Positions 1 through 8,841 of a stretch of 64,000 bases of DNA are shown in pieces (position 1 is the first letter of the stretch; every line of letters starts with the position of its first letter). Both the position numbers and the translations under genes were made by a program. This stretch comes from Clostridium frigidicarnis (lineage in GTDB: Bacteria > Bacillota > Clostridia > Clostridiales > Clostridiaceae), in NCBI RefSeq assembly GCF_900111985.1, contig NZ_FOKI01000001.1, forward strand, positions 62,001 to 126,000, written 5' to 3'. The notes beneath the pieces were generated by a model. That model did not search any database. It had not been told where the DNA came from and saw nothing but the letters and a program-made list of their open reading frames with translations.

Positions 1-838
1 TACCAAAAGCTATGGAAGCAAAACCAAAACATATAAACAATATATATAAGTTTAATATACTTGTATAGAAGTTTAAATGTAATAATTTTGTAGATATAAG
101 AATTATTAAGGAAATCTGAAACATATATATAGTCATATTAGCCAAGATATTAGCTATAATATACTGAGATTTTGTTAAAGAAGATGAAAATATTCTAAAG
201 AAAGTTCTATTGGATTTATCTTTCATAATATAATCTGTTGTAACCTTTGATGCCATTAACATAAATACTAGCAAGAATCCAATACTTTGCTTTGTAACAC
301 CTTTATTTTTAGTTTTATCATTTACTTCTTTATCAATAAATTTAATAGGAGAATCCTTAAATTCCTTATATGTATTATCAAAAGTCTCTTTATCTCCTTT
401 TGCTGCAAGGCCTATAGATTTTAAGTTGTCTACATAAAAATTTAAGTAGTTTTCAATCCAAGAAGTAATTTCAGTTCCTTCTGATGAGTAAATATTTATA
501 TCTTCAACAGAATTATTAAGGATTGATTCCTCAAATTCTTTAGGTATTTCTACTATACATTGCAGATTATTGTTTTTAAGTACTTTTTCAAAGTCAGAAC
601 TATTTACTGAATAAACTTTAAAGTTTTCATTTTCCCCAATAGATTTTACTACATCTTGAGATAAGTAAGAGTTATTTTCATCATATACACCAACATTTAC
701 AGCATTATTTCCGCCACTATTAAAAGCTAAAGCTGCAAATATACTTAGAAGAGGTAAAAGCAAAAATGTTATCCAATTCCCTTTTTTACCTAGAGATATC
801 TTTAATATATTTTTTGCTATTGTAAATATATTTTTCAT
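1..838 (-). CDS. sagI: SagI-like ABC-2 transporter permease, 3' end cut by window edge
   Basis: About 279 codons are visible, starting at an ATG whose last base is 838; the C-terminus lies beyond position 1. The protein opens with a short cytosolic stretch and one membrane helix (residues ~18-35), then a ~150-residue extracytoplasmic domain, then the first helices of the C-terminal membrane bundle. This is the ABC-2/YhgE-type permease layout also seen in the neighbour at 839-1960. The stop of that gene abuts this ATG, so the two are translationally coupled. From its place at the end of a sagA-to-sagH run I infer SagI, one half of the membrane channel that exports the modified peptide. Confidence 0.85.
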   Translation of the reverse strand, partial: MKNIFTIAKNILKISLGKKGNWITFLLLPLLSIFAALAFNSGGNNAVNVGVYDENNSYLSQDVVKSIGENENFKVYSVNSSDFEKVLKNNNLQCIVEIPKEFEESILNNSVEDINIYSSEGTEITSWIENYLNFYVDNLKSIGLAAKGDKETFDNTYKEFKDSPIKFIDKEVNDKTKNKGVTKQSIGFLLVFMLMASKVTTDYIMKDKSNRTFFRIFSSSLTKSQYIIANILANMTIYMFQISLIILISTKLLHLNFYTSILNLYILFICFGFASIAFG

Positions 839-1960
839 TTATACCACATCCCTTCTATTAAAAGCTATTAATGGCATACTTAAGAATATTAATCCTATTA
901 TTAAATTTACTGCAATGGCTATAGGTACTATACTTAGATCATTATTATAAATCAATCTAAAAATTGCATCATTAGTCCATTTTAATGGAGATATATTAGA
1001 AACCATATTAAGTATCTTATTATTAAATATAGTTAATGGTATATACCCTCCTGCTAAGAATACAAATAGAGGTATTGTCATGTTCAATCCAGCAGACATA
1101 ACTATAGGGTTTTTAATTCCTATGGACAATCCTATTCCTAAGGAAACAGCCATAAATATTAAAGATGCTGATATTAATAATATAAAATATGGTCTATCTC
1201 CCCAATTAGTGTTTAAAACATATCTACTAAATAAATATACTATTGAAACTTGAAAAGATGTTATTAAAAACGCTCCTAATACCTTAGAACATAGATATTC
1301 AATAGGAGTTACAGTGCTAGCCATTATTCTTTCATAGGTTTTTCTCAAATTCTCTCCAAGAACTCCAAAGGCACCTATATTAGTGCTATAAAGAATTATC
1401 ATAGTAAACATAGTTACAGCATAGTAATCTCTTGAGGTTGGCTTTGTGCTACCTTTAACTTCATTTATCTTAACGTTGTCTGGCATAGGCTTATTTATTA
1501 TATCTTCTACTGATGATGGATTAACTTTTATTACTGCATTTACAACATTACTTTTATCAGTAAAAGTTTGTATTACAGTTTTGAGTAAGTTTCCATTTAA
1601 CTCTCTTATATTATTTTTAAAGAGTTCTATAGTATCATCATCAGTAAACTTTATTAGCCCATCATATCTACCATCACTTACCATTTCTTTTGTGGTCTCT
1701 TCATCTTTAATTTCTTCGAATTCAATATTTAATGTCTTTTCCTTTGTAAATTCTTTAAAACTTTTATATATTTCTTTATCACTATCTCCTATATAAGCAA
1801 CCTTAATTTTTGAAGGCATTATTGATGAACTAAAAGTTCCTGAAAGAGCCATTCCTAATATTAAAATTAATAATATAGGAAATATAGTCATTAAAAACAT
1901 AGCTTTTTTGTCTCTGAAATTATGTATTAGTTCTTTTTTTACTAGTGAAAAAAATCTCAT
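839..1960 (-). CDS. sagH: SagH-like ABC-2 transporter permease
   Basis: 373 residues. There is an N-terminal membrane helix (~20-42), a long extracytoplasmic domain (~45-175), and five or six C-terminal membrane helices (~180-365), with the conserved ABC-2 region containing GENLRKTYERIMASTVTP before the second helix. This is the standard architecture of family PF12698. It forms the export channel with SagI and is powered by SagG, encoded 10 bases upstream. The start is supported by a GGAGTGAT ribosome site. Its role in exporting the modified SagA peptide is inferred from synteny with the streptolysin S locus. Confidence 0.88.
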   Translation of the reverse strand: MRFFSLVKKELIHNFRDKKAMFLMTIFPILLILILGMALSGTFSSSIMPSKIKVAYIGDSDKEIYKSFKEFTKEKTLNIEFEEIKDEETTKEMVSDGRYDGLIKFTDDDTIELFKNNIRELNGNLLKTVIQTFTDKSNVVNAVIKVNPSSVEDIINKPMPDNVKINEVKGSTKPTSRDYYAVTMFTMIILYSTNIGAFGVLGENLRKTYERIMASTVTPIEYLCSKVLGAFLITSFQVSIVYLFSRYVLNTNWGDRPYFILLISASLIFMAVSLGIGLSIGIKNPIVMSAGLNMTIPLFVFLAGGYIPLTIFNNKILNMVSNISPLKWTNDAIFRLIYNNDLSIVPIAIAVNLIIGLIFLSMPLIAFNRRDVV

Positions 1961-1970
1961 ATCATCACTC

Positions 1971-2909
1971 CTAATCTCTAAGGCTTTTTCCGGTAAGAGT
2001 TAAGAAAATAGCTTCTAAGTCATTATGTTTTCTCTCTATGTTAATAATAGATAAATTATTGTTAGTTAGGTGTAATATTATCTTATCTAAGTTGTTGACA
2101 TTTTTGTTGTTTTCTACAATAATCATTTTATCTTTTATTATAACTTTTCGTACTCCAGTAAAATCTTCGATAGACTCCACATCTTCTTTAGATATAGATG
2201 ACATAAATTGAATAGTTATTACATTATCAGGACTATACTTTGTAAGTATATCCTCTATCTTTCCCTCTACAATTAATTTACCATGATCAATAATAGCTAT
2301 GTTAGTGCATATATGTTGAATCTCCTCCATGTAATGGCTTGTATATATTATTGTACTTCCCATATCTCTAAGTTTTTTAATTGAATCTAGTATATGGTTT
2401 CTTGACTGAGGATCAATACCAACTGTTGGTTCATCCATAATTATTAGTTTAGGATTATGTACTATAGCGCAAGCTATATTTAATCTTCTTTTCATCCCAC
2501 CTGAAAAGTTTGAGGGCTTTTCTTTAGCTCTTTCACTTAGACCAACAAATTCTAAAGCCCTTTTAGCATTCTCTTTTAAATTTTGTCCTTTTAAGTTGTA
2601 TAAACTACCAAAAAACATTACATTTTCTATAGCTGTTAAATCTTCATATATTGCTATATCTTGTGGCACAATTCCTATATTGGATTTAATATTTCTTGAA
2701 TTTTTAGTAAGTTTTTTTTCAAATATATGTACTTCTCCAGATGAGGGAGTTAGCAATCCAGTTAACATGTTTATAGTAGTGCTTTTACCCGCACCATTTG
2801 GGCCTAATATTCCGTAAATCTCTCCTTCGTTAACTTTAAGGTTTAGATTATTTACCGCAATGTGTTGTCCGTAGGATTTAACTAAATCTTTTAATAAAAC
2901 TATTCCCAT
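1971..2909 (-). CDS. sagG: SagG-like ABC transporter ATP-binding protein
   Basis: 312 residues. Walker A is GPNGAGKST (~37-45), the Q-loop is in GIVPQDI, the signature is FSGGMKRRL (a variant of LSGGQ), Walker B is LIIMDEPTVGID, and the switch histidine is in YTSHYMEE. The last ~90 residues are the C-terminal extension typical of ABC-2 exporter ATPases. It energises the SagH/SagI channel. It lies 11 bases after sagF and 10 before sagH, inside a single operon. In the streptolysin S system the equivalent protein exports the mature toxin and may contribute to self-protection. Confidence 0.92.
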   Translation of the reverse strand: MGIVLLKDLVKSYGQHIAVNNLNLKVNEGEIYGILGPNGAGKSTTINMLTGLLTPSSGEVHIFEKKLTKNSRNIKSNIGIVPQDIAIYEDLTAIENVMFFGSLYNLKGQNLKENAKRALEFVGLSERAKEKPSNFSGGMKRRLNIACAIVHNPKLIIMDEPTVGIDPQSRNHILDSIKKLRDMGSTIIYTSHYMEEIQHICTNIAIIDHGKLIVEGKIEDILTKYSPDNVITIQFMSSISKEDVESIEDFTGVRKVIIKDKMIIVENNKNVNNLDKIILHLTNNNLSIINIERKHNDLEAIFLTLTGKSLRD

Positions 2910-2920
2910 AACTAGACCTC

Positions 2921-3658
2921 CTAAAATTTAACTTTAAAATCTTTAAAAGCTATCATAATAAGTATAATATACAAAAACAAAATCCCTACTAATAGACTAT
3001 TCACTGTATTTATCAAGGATAATGTAGTTGATGATATTGCAAAACCTAATATACTAAGCATTATGTACTTGTCTTTATTTCTTCTAATAATAAACTTTCC
3101 ATAGCAATAATATAAAACAGTTATAATCATGCTTAGTGCTATGGATAATTCAAACTTTTCATTTAATATGCTGAATATAAGATTAAAGAAAAATAATACT
3201 TCAAAAATAGCTATACCTAAAGTTCTTATATATCCTGTATAAACAAAGTGATTTAAATTTACTTTTATCCAATCTATAGTTTCTAAACCTTTATTAAAAT
3301 CTTTTTTCAAAAACCCTAAATATACAACAGTTACTGTTAGAAATAATATTTGGATAAATGCTATAAAGGAAATCACTATTATTAATAAATTCTTTATAGT
3401 AAGTTTCATATAAATATTTCTAATAATAAAATCATTATTAATAAATAAAAATACTGAAAAAAATCCTAATACTACTACTAAATAAGATATTCTAATAAAT
3501 TCTTCTGCTACCTCTTTTGAAAAAAATCCTCCTAAAGAAAGTATTCTTCTCTTAAGCCATCTAGAATTTTTTGAATTTACTCTACCTTGTCCATATATTA
3601 GTGAAGTGAAAATAAAAAAGCAAACTAAGTATATAAGTAAATTAACCTTTACATCCAT
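2921..3658 (-). CDS. sagF: SagF-like multi-pass membrane protein
   Basis: 245 residues with six or seven predicted membrane helices and few charged residues outside loops such as RVNSKNSRWLKRRI. No catalytic motif is visible. It matches SagF of streptolysin S-type loci in size, topology and position between sagE and sagG. The biochemical role of SagF is not established in the family. Its start overlaps the end of sagE by 17 bases, indicating translational coupling. The assignment rests mainly on synteny. Confidence 0.75.
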   Translation of the reverse strand: MDVKVNLLIYLVCFFIFTSLIYGQGRVNSKNSRWLKRRILSLGGFFSKEVAEEFIRISYLVVVLGFFSVFLFINNDFIIRNIYMKLTIKNLLIIVISFIAFIQILFLTVTVVYLGFLKKDFNKGLETIDWIKVNLNHFVYTGYIRTLGIAIFEVLFFFNLIFSILNEKFELSIALSMIITVLYYCYGKFIIRRNKDKYIMLSILGFAISSTTLSLINTVNSLLVGILFLYIILIMIAFKDFKVKF

Positions 3659-4304
3659 TCATATTCCCCCTTATTACTACAATTAAGTTTTGTAATCCGT
3701 GGCATATTAATGGTATTAGTATTGCGTGTCCACTAAGATAAAATAACATTGAGAAAATTAACCCACTTATAAACTTTTGAATTACAACATACTTTCCTAA
3801 AGTAATATGGTTTAATGAATAAAATAAACTAGATATTATAATAACTAAGATAATATGTATATCTAATATATAAACCATTAAGTAAAACCATATTTGTCTA
3901 TATACGATTTCCTCTAATATTCCTATAAGTAAGGTATATATAGTAACCTTTACACTGCAATTAACCCATTTGCTGGCTATTTTAACTTTACTAAACTCTT
4001 CACCTTTAAGTTTTAATATTATATATGAAGTTAAAATTTCTAATAATATAACTAATGGAGCACATAAAATACCTATAACTATCCATAAACTATTCATTGG
4101 CATTTTTATATCATAACTTTGAGGTATTAAATAAAAACTTAATACAATGAATAATATATAGATAAGTGTTAAATTTCTAAAAAAAACTGCTATCTTGATA
4201 TTCTTTCCACTTCTTTTTATAAATTCAATTAACTCGGCTATACTTAAAGGGTTTAATGTAAATAAAATAACTATTAAACTAAGGCATTGGATGTGGATAT
4301 TCAT
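3642..4304 (-). CDS. sagE: SagE-like CPBP/CAAX-type membrane protease
   Basis: 220 residues, strongly hydrophobic, with about seven membrane helices. It has the CPBP (PF02517) motifs: EEIVYR (EExxxR) near residue 133, a second motif FYSLNH near 165 and a third around the histidine in ICHGLQN near 205. These residues form the metal-dependent active site of the family. In streptolysin-type loci SagE is proposed to cleave the leader of SagA and/or give immunity. Here it overlaps the end of sagD by 26 bases. Whether it processes all three precursors is unknown. Confidence 0.87.
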   Translation of the reverse strand: MNIHIQCLSLIVILFTLNPLSIAELIEFIKRSGKNIKIAVFFRNLTLIYILFIVLSFYLIPQSYDIKMPMNSLWIVIGILCAPLVILLEILTSYIILKLKGEEFSKVKIASKWVNCSVKVTIYTLLIGILEEIVYRQIWFYLMVYILDIHIILVIIISSLFYSLNHITLGKYVVIQKFISGLIFSMLFYLSGHAILIPLICHGLQNLIVVIRGNMNGCKG

Positions 4305-5637
4305 TCTTTACTCCTCCATATTTAATCATTCGAGGATGATTAGCAAAAGGAAAATCTGGAATACACATTTCTAAAATTTCTGGTACCAATAATCTCATTA
4401 CGTACCAACCCTTTTCTCTAGCTTCAGGAGGAGTTAAATCCATATATACAGCATATTCACTTACTTTAGATAATTCTTTTATTAAATGTTTAATTTGCAT
4501 ATCTACATCATAATCAGCATAGTTATTTATTTCAGATAAGTTGATTTCTCCTTCTATTAAATCTTCAAGAAGTTTATCTTTCTCCTCTTGTTTATATGGC
4601 ATTGCATAGAAAAGAACATTTTTATCCAAATCAATAAATTTAGCATTAGGCGACATAACCTCTTCAATTGCTTCTCTATGAAATATAGTATTATAGAAAG
4701 TGCTTTGGGCTATTGGTACTGCCTCCATAATCCCTCTTACCATACCGTGAATTGGGTCCATATCTCCTTGTATTCCTAAAAGCATATAAGGTGCTTTATT
4801 ATCTTTTCTTCTAAGATAAACTGCAAAGCTTGGTAAATCTAAATCAGGTAAAGTTAACTCCATTGGAATTATTTCATACTCACAGTTTTCATCTAATTCA
4901 TGTTGTTTTATAATTTCTTTAACTCTTTTATCATCTATATTAACTCTTTTACATTTTCTCTTTGTATACCAGTTAATCATAAATGCATCTATTTGCACAT
5001 ACTCTATAAGAGCATTTAAAAGAGCCTTATTTAAAGATTTATGAGATGCTGTTCCTGTGCTAAAAGCTGGAATATATCTCTGTTCACCTCTTAGAGTATT
5101 ATTTTCATACCCTATAAAAAGCATCTGGGCTGGAACCCAAATATCCTCTTTAGGATTAAAAAGAGAAGGACATTGTATCCAAGCAATAACATCATTATCA
5201 GTTATTTCCTTATCACATAATATAATCCTCATTTCCTTTATTTTTTCTATCTGTCCTTTGGTAAAGACATTCATATATTTTACAGGCATAGTCTTTCCAG
5301 TTTTGCTAATTTCATTATAGCTTGCATAAACTAATTTATCTTTAACTAGTTCGCTTCCTACTAAGGTGGAATATCTTTCAATGCTTTCACCTATATATTT
5401 GATAAACGCCTCTTCATAGTGAGACCCATATCCGATAATGTGATATTGAATAGATTGACCTCCAGTTAAAATTTGCTTATGGTAATCAGGCATAGTTCCT
5501 GTCATACTCTTTAAAGTTGGTTCTCCTTCATAGTTAACTAAAGGAACGACCATAGAAGTAATTATTCCTGTTTGAGTACCGGCAACATCATTAAATTCTT
5601 TTAAAACTTTATTATAACTAGGATAGAACTTAAGCAT
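4279..5637 (-). CDS. sagD: SagD-like YcaO-domain cyclodehydratase subunit
   Basis: 452 residues, the usual SagD length. The YcaO fold (PF02624) covers most of the protein, with the ATP-binding segment including YIGESIERYS (~80-90) and the glutamates in MEAVPIAQS. It ends in a proline-rich tail EYPHPMP, the C-terminal feature needed for activity in YcaO cyclodehydratases. With SagC it uses ATP to convert Cys/Ser/Thr of the SagA core into thiazoline/oxazoline rings. It is immediately downstream of sagC (6-base gap). Confidence 0.93.
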   Translation of the reverse strand: MLKFYPSYNKVLKEFNDVAGTQTGIITSMVVPLVNYEGEPTLKSMTGTMPDYHKQILTGGQSIQYHIIGYGSHYEEAFIKYIGESIERYSTLVGSELVKDKLVYASYNEISKTGKTMPVKYMNVFTKGQIEKIKEMRIILCDKEITDNDVIAWIQCPSLFNPKEDIWVPAQMLFIGYENNTLRGEQRYIPAFSTGTASHKSLNKALLNALIEYVQIDAFMINWYTKRKCKRVNIDDKRVKEIIKQHELDENCEYEIIPMELTLPDLDLPSFAVYLRRKDNKAPYMLLGIQGDMDPIHGMVRGIMEAVPIAQSTFYNTIFHREAIEEVMSPNAKFIDLDKNVLFYAMPYKQEEKDKLLEDLIEGEINLSEINNYADYDVDMQIKHLIKELSKVSEYAVYMDLTPPEAREKGWYVMRLLVPEILEMCIPDFPFANHPRMIKYGGVKNEYPHPMP

Positions 5638-5643
5638 ATCATC

Positions 5644-6723
5644 TTACCTCTCTTTTATGTCCTTAATGATTTCATCAATAATAACTCTTGATTTAACATT
5701 CATTTCTTCAAATTTAGATTTAGAAATATGTCCGCATGCTGGGCAATAAGGTACTCTTAAGATATCTTGAACTTGTATTTCTAAAGTAGGTATAAATATA
5801 CTTAAAACTCTTCCTTCAAATTTAGTTGCGCCTAAAGAGCTTAAAAGTAAACTTTCAGATAGTAATAAATTAGTTAACATGCTTGATAATAATATTTTGG
5901 ATGGATTTACAGCTGATTTATTTACAAAGTCATTCTTAACATATTTATTATAAAGATAATGATCTTCTAATCTTGCTAAAATCCTTTGTTCATAACATTC
6001 GATACATCCAGTAGCTGGTGGTGTAACACTAAACACCGTAATAAAAGGACCATCAATCATACCCACTACCACTGGTTTATTAAGTTCTATTATGGTTCTA
6101 TTTAAATTTCTTAAAGCACTCATATTAATATGTGTCATAAGTATTACTACTGAATCAAAATCTTTTATTCTTTCTTTAATAATATTTACGCTGTCTAGTG
6201 TTTTTAATGCATCTATATTAGTTACAGCGTCTATATTAGAAAACTCTTCTATAAGATCTGACCCCTGTATATTTATTTTTAAATTCATTTCATTGCATAA
6301 ATCTTTACATAACTTTTCAGAATAAGCACAGTCAGTCACAAATAAAACTTCTCTATGTTTTCTATCTTCCTCAGTAAAGACTTGAGTCATATCTCCTAAA
6401 AGAATCTGGTTTATACGTTCTTTTAAATCAAGGTTTCCTTTTTCATAAATCATCCCTGCATTTTCTAATTCAGAAATTAAATTTTTTAGATTGTCTAAAT
6501 CATCATTATTTAAGTTTAAGTCTTTTAAATTATCTAAATTAAAACCATCCTTTTCTTTCATTAAAGAAACTGTTTTAACTAAAGCCTCTTTAAGATTATC
6601 TGAAAAATCATTTAAAGATATTGTTGCTTCATTATAATTCCACAATCCCATTCTAATTCTTAATTCATTTTTCCCATTATGTAAAATTCTTAAATCAGTA
6701 TCTAATTTATATTGTTTTCCCAT
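5644..6723 (-). CDS. sagC: SagC-like cyclodehydratase partner (E1-like leader-binding subunit)
   Basis: 359 residues. The N-terminal ~95 residues resemble the winged-helix leader-peptide clamp (RRE-like) of TOMM C-proteins. The central and C-terminal part is an E1/ThiF-like domain with GMIDGPFITVFSVTPP. Two cysteine pairs, CIEC (~237) and CPAC (~335), probably bind structural zinc. SagC binds the SagA leader and presents the core to SagD. It starts 2 bases after the sagB stop, so the B-C-D block is tightly coupled. The family assignment combines sequence features and operon order. Confidence 0.88.
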   Translation of the reverse strand: MGKQYKLDTDLRILHNGKNELRIRMGLWNYNEATISLNDFSDNLKEALVKTVSLMKEKDGFNLDNLKDLNLNNDDLDNLKNLISELENAGMIYEKGNLDLKERINQILLGDMTQVFTEEDRKHREVLFVTDCAYSEKLCKDLCNEMNLKINIQGSDLIEEFSNIDAVTNIDALKTLDSVNIIKERIKDFDSVVILMTHINMSALRNLNRTIIELNKPVVVGMIDGPFITVFSVTPPATGCIECYEQRILARLEDHYLYNKYVKNDFVNKSAVNPSKILLSSMLTNLLLSESLLLSSLGATKFEGRVLSIFIPTLEIQVQDILRVPYCPACGHISKSKFEEMNVKSRVIIDEIIKDIKER

Positions 6724-6725
6724 AT

Positions 6726-7661
6726 TTATTTCTCTCCCTCAGTTCCTACAATAGTCATATGAATAAGATGTTTGTTTAATCCATCTATATTAAGATCCTT
6801 TTCAACTATGTGTTTTACGTATCCACCAATATCACATACTCCATAACCCAAACTACTTGAGACCAGCTGAATATTTTGTGATAGTTGTCCTGCTTCTAAA
6901 AATCCAAATGCTGCTCCTATATTTCCGTATTTTCTTGAGTTAACTAAAAGGTTATAAACATAAAAGAAAATAAGATTTACATTAGAAACATCTATCATAG
7001 CAAAATCTGCATAGCTATTTACATCTGACATGGTCTCTCTTTTAGCAACTAACTTTATGCTATGTGATTCAGGATAATATTCATATATACCATCTTCTAT
7101 TTTATCAATATTCCTTGCAGAGAAATATAGGGTTACAGGATATAAACCTCCACCAGAAGAGGTATTTCTTAGGGTTAATTTAAGCTCATCTTCATAGTAA
7201 TCCAGTTTTACTTTATCTATAGCAGATACACCTTGAGTATAGAAAAGAAGATTACTTAGGTTTTGAAGGCTCATTTTCTCATCTTTATAACATCTAACAC
7301 TTCTTCTATTAATAATTGCATCTGATAAATTTACTCTGATTTTTTTAGGTTTAGGTAATTTTATTGAATTTTCAAGATCCTCACCTAAAGATTTCTCACT
7401 TAAAGTTAATAATCCACCTGACTGATAAAATTCACCAGCAGTCATTCTATTTCCAACATATTTATTGTTCATAGAAAAATTCAAAAGATATTCTTCGCTA
7501 CTAAATCTATTTTTCGAAAAAATTCCTCCATTTATAGTGTTACTATGCATTTTAACAACAACACTATCACAGTATTGAGATAAGCCAATATATTGAGTAT
7601 TGAAATGATAAATTTGAGGTATCTTTTTTATGCGTATTGATTCACTAGTAGTTGTATCCAT
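6726..7661 (-). CDS. sagB: SagB-like FMN-dependent azoline dehydrogenase
   Basis: 311 residues from the ATG at 7661, chosen over an in-frame GTG 9 bases upstream because GAGGTG is the ribosome site. It is a nitroreductase-fold protein (McbC/SagB family): the FMN-binding segment INRRSVRCYKDE is near residues 122-133, followed by SSGGGLYPVTLY and the C-terminal GYGVCDIGGY. It oxidises azolines in the SagA core to aromatic thiazoles/oxazoles. It is the first gene after the precursor cluster, separated from it by an attenuator-like hairpin. Confidence 0.92.
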   Translation of the reverse strand: MDTTTSESIRIKKIPQIYHFNTQYIGLSQYCDSVVVKMHSNTINGGIFSKNRFSSEEYLLNFSMNNKYVGNRMTAGEFYQSGGLLTLSEKSLGEDLENSIKLPKPKKIRVNLSDAIINRRSVRCYKDEKMSLQNLSNLLFYTQGVSAIDKVKLDYYEDELKLTLRNTSSGGGLYPVTLYFSARNIDKIEDGIYEYYPESHSIKLVAKRETMSDVNSYADFAMIDVSNVNLIFFYVYNLLVNSRKYGNIGAAFGFLEAGQLSQNIQLVSSSLGYGVCDIGGYVKHIVEKDLNIDGLNKHLIHMTIVGTEGEK

Positions 7662-7742
7662 TATAATCACCTCGCCATCTTTCTTTGGTTATAATATGTA
7701 AACAGTATATTTTCTAAAAGTATTAGATTTTATTATTAAATA

Positions 7743-7782
7743 GTCTATATTGTACCTATAATTATGTAGGTACAATATAGAC
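7743..7782 (-). terminator. Attenuator-like hairpin between the SagA precursors and sagB
   Basis: A perfect 15-bp inverted repeat (7743-7757 with 7768-7782) encloses a 10-base loop. On the minus strand it is followed by a weak, interrupted U-tract (UAUUUAAUAAUAAA). In streptolysin S loci a hairpin after sagA lowers transcription into sagB-I, so precursor mRNA exceeds enzyme mRNA. Same position here, same inferred function. Confidence 0.75.
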
Positions 7783-7792
7783 CTAACAATAC

Positions 7793-7951
7793 CTATTTTT
7801 GAGGATTATTTGTTACTGTATTGCTACCACCAGTGTTTATAGTGCAACAACAACAACAGCATGTACAACAGCAGCAACAACCACCAGGTGCTAAAGTTAC
7901 ATTGTCCTTAACTAAAGATGTATTCATTGTGTTTTTTTCAAAGTTAATCAT
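7793..7951 (-). CDS. sagA: SagA-type TOMM precursor peptide, third in transcription order
   Basis: 52 residues from the ATG at 7951. That start is preferred to an upstream in-frame TTG because GGAGGG lies 8 bases before it. The leader MINFEKNTMNTSLVKDNV carries an FxxxB-like recognition motif (Phe4). LAPGG follows, then the core CCCCCTCCCCCCT and a short Gly/Ser/Asn/Thr tail ending PQK. The Cys-rich core after a charged leader is the hallmark of SagA/ClosA cytolysin precursors. It is identical to the next copy except for one extra C-terminal Lys. Confidence 0.93.
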   Translation of the reverse strand: MINFEKNTMNTSLVKDNVTLAPGGCCCCCTCCCCCCTINTGGSNTVTNNPQK

Positions 7952-8052
7952 TTTGAAATCCCTCCACTTTTTCATTTTTATAAGATATTAGAATTACTAA
8001 AATTAAAAGACATAGAAATTAAAAATTTTTATTTATTATTAGGGGTTATTTA

Positions 8053-8208
8053 TTATTGAGGATTATTTGTTACTGTATTGCTACCACCAGTATTTATAGT
8101 GCAACAACAACAACAGCATGTACAACAGCAACAACAACCACCAGGTGCTAAAGTTACATTGTCCTTAACTAAAGATGTATTCATTGTGTTTTTTTCAAAG
8201 TTAATCAT
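8053..8208 (-). CDS. sagA: SagA-type TOMM precursor peptide, second in transcription order
   Basis: 51 residues: leader, APGG junction and core CCCCCTCCCCCCT are the same as in the copy at 7793-7951, and the peptide stops after PQ. The ribosome site GGAGGG and the following ~9 bases are also duplicated, so the unit of duplication includes the translation signal. Synonymous differences in the core (TGT versus TGC) show the two copies have begun to diverge at DNA level. No separate promoter is evident between copies. Confidence 0.92.
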   Translation of the reverse strand: MINFEKNTMNTSLVKDNVTLAPGGCCCCCTCCCCCCTINTGGSNTVTNNPQ

Positions 8209-8283
8209 TTTGAAATCCCTCCTTTTTGATTTTTATAAGACATTAGAACTATTAAACTTAAAAGACATAGAAATTAAAAAAGT

Positions 8284-8442
8284 TTATTGTTGAGAATTAT
8301 TTGTTACCCCATTGCTGCAATTGATATTTATAGTTGAACAACAACAACAGCATGTACAACAACAACAACAACCACCAGGTGCTAAAGTTACACTGTCCTT
8401 AACCAACGATGTATTCATTATACTTTTTTGAAAACTAATCAT
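8284..8442 (-). CDS. sagA: SagA-type TOMM precursor peptide, first in transcription order, divergent
   Basis: 52 residues, nearest the promoter. The leader begins MISFQKSIMNTSLVKDSV. The core is CCCCCTCCCCCS, with the last Cys of the other two copies replaced by Ser. The tail differs (INCSN, ending NNSQQ) and has one extra Cys. Ser can become an oxazole rather than a thiazole, so this copy may give a slightly different product. GGAGGG precedes the ATG at the same spacing as in the other copies. Confidence 0.92.
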   Translation of the reverse strand: MISFQKSIMNTSLVKDSVTLAPGGCCCCCTCCCCCSTININCSNGVTNNSQQ

Positions 8443-8547
8443 TTTGAAATCCCTCCATTTTAAAAAATTTTAGTTTTTTGCAAAACCGTATAAAATTGAA
8501 ATTGTCGGTCAGCGCTAAACTAAATTGGTAAGCCATCTTTTATATTT

Positions 8548-8667
8548 ATTATATATATAAATACGTTATAAACCGTAAATATGTAGTAAACACATGTTTT
8601 TTCATCTTAAACGCTTAAAAACTTTAGCTGTTTTATCATGAACGCTTGATATTTTGTCATGAACGCT
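8548..8667 (-). promoter_or_regulatory. Promoter region of the sagA cluster with three LytTR-like direct repeats
   Basis: On the minus strand AGCGTTCATGA occurs at 8667-8657 and again at 8646-8636 (exact, start-to-start 21 bp), with a 9/11 match AGCGTTTAAGA at 8615-8605. The 9-mer AGCGTTCAT fits 8 of 9 positions of the LytTR-family direct-repeat consensus, and two such 9-mers 12 bp apart is the classic layout. A TATAAT at 8553-8548 is the best -10. The -35 region is poor, as expected for an activated promoter. The whole 8443-8841 gap has no other gene. Confidence 0.5.
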
Positions 8668-8754
8668 ATTTATAAAATAAATTTTTTCATTATAAGTACG
8701 TTATAGATTAAAGCAATATATAAATATCCCCCTACATTTACTTTCTAAATCTAT

Positions 8755-8793
8755 AAAAAAAGGATTAAGAGATTGTCTTCTCTTAATCCTTTT
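8755..8793 (-). terminator. Intrinsic terminator of the 8842-9894 gene
   Basis: A 15-bp stem (8758-8772 with 8779-8793) and a 6-base loop, followed on the minus strand by a run of Us (8760-8755). It insulates the sag locus from the upstream gene. Confidence 0.85.
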
Positions 8794-8841
8794 AAAATTC
8801 ACTATTTAATCCAATCAATGGGTTATAGGAATATATATATT

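Noticed and set aside
8078-8293. Plus-strand ORF of 71 residues rich in Gln across the precursor genes
   Set aside because: It is the antisense of the poly-Cys codons (CAA/ACA repeats) of the second SagA gene; no ribosome site, and the minus-strand peptides have clear ones.
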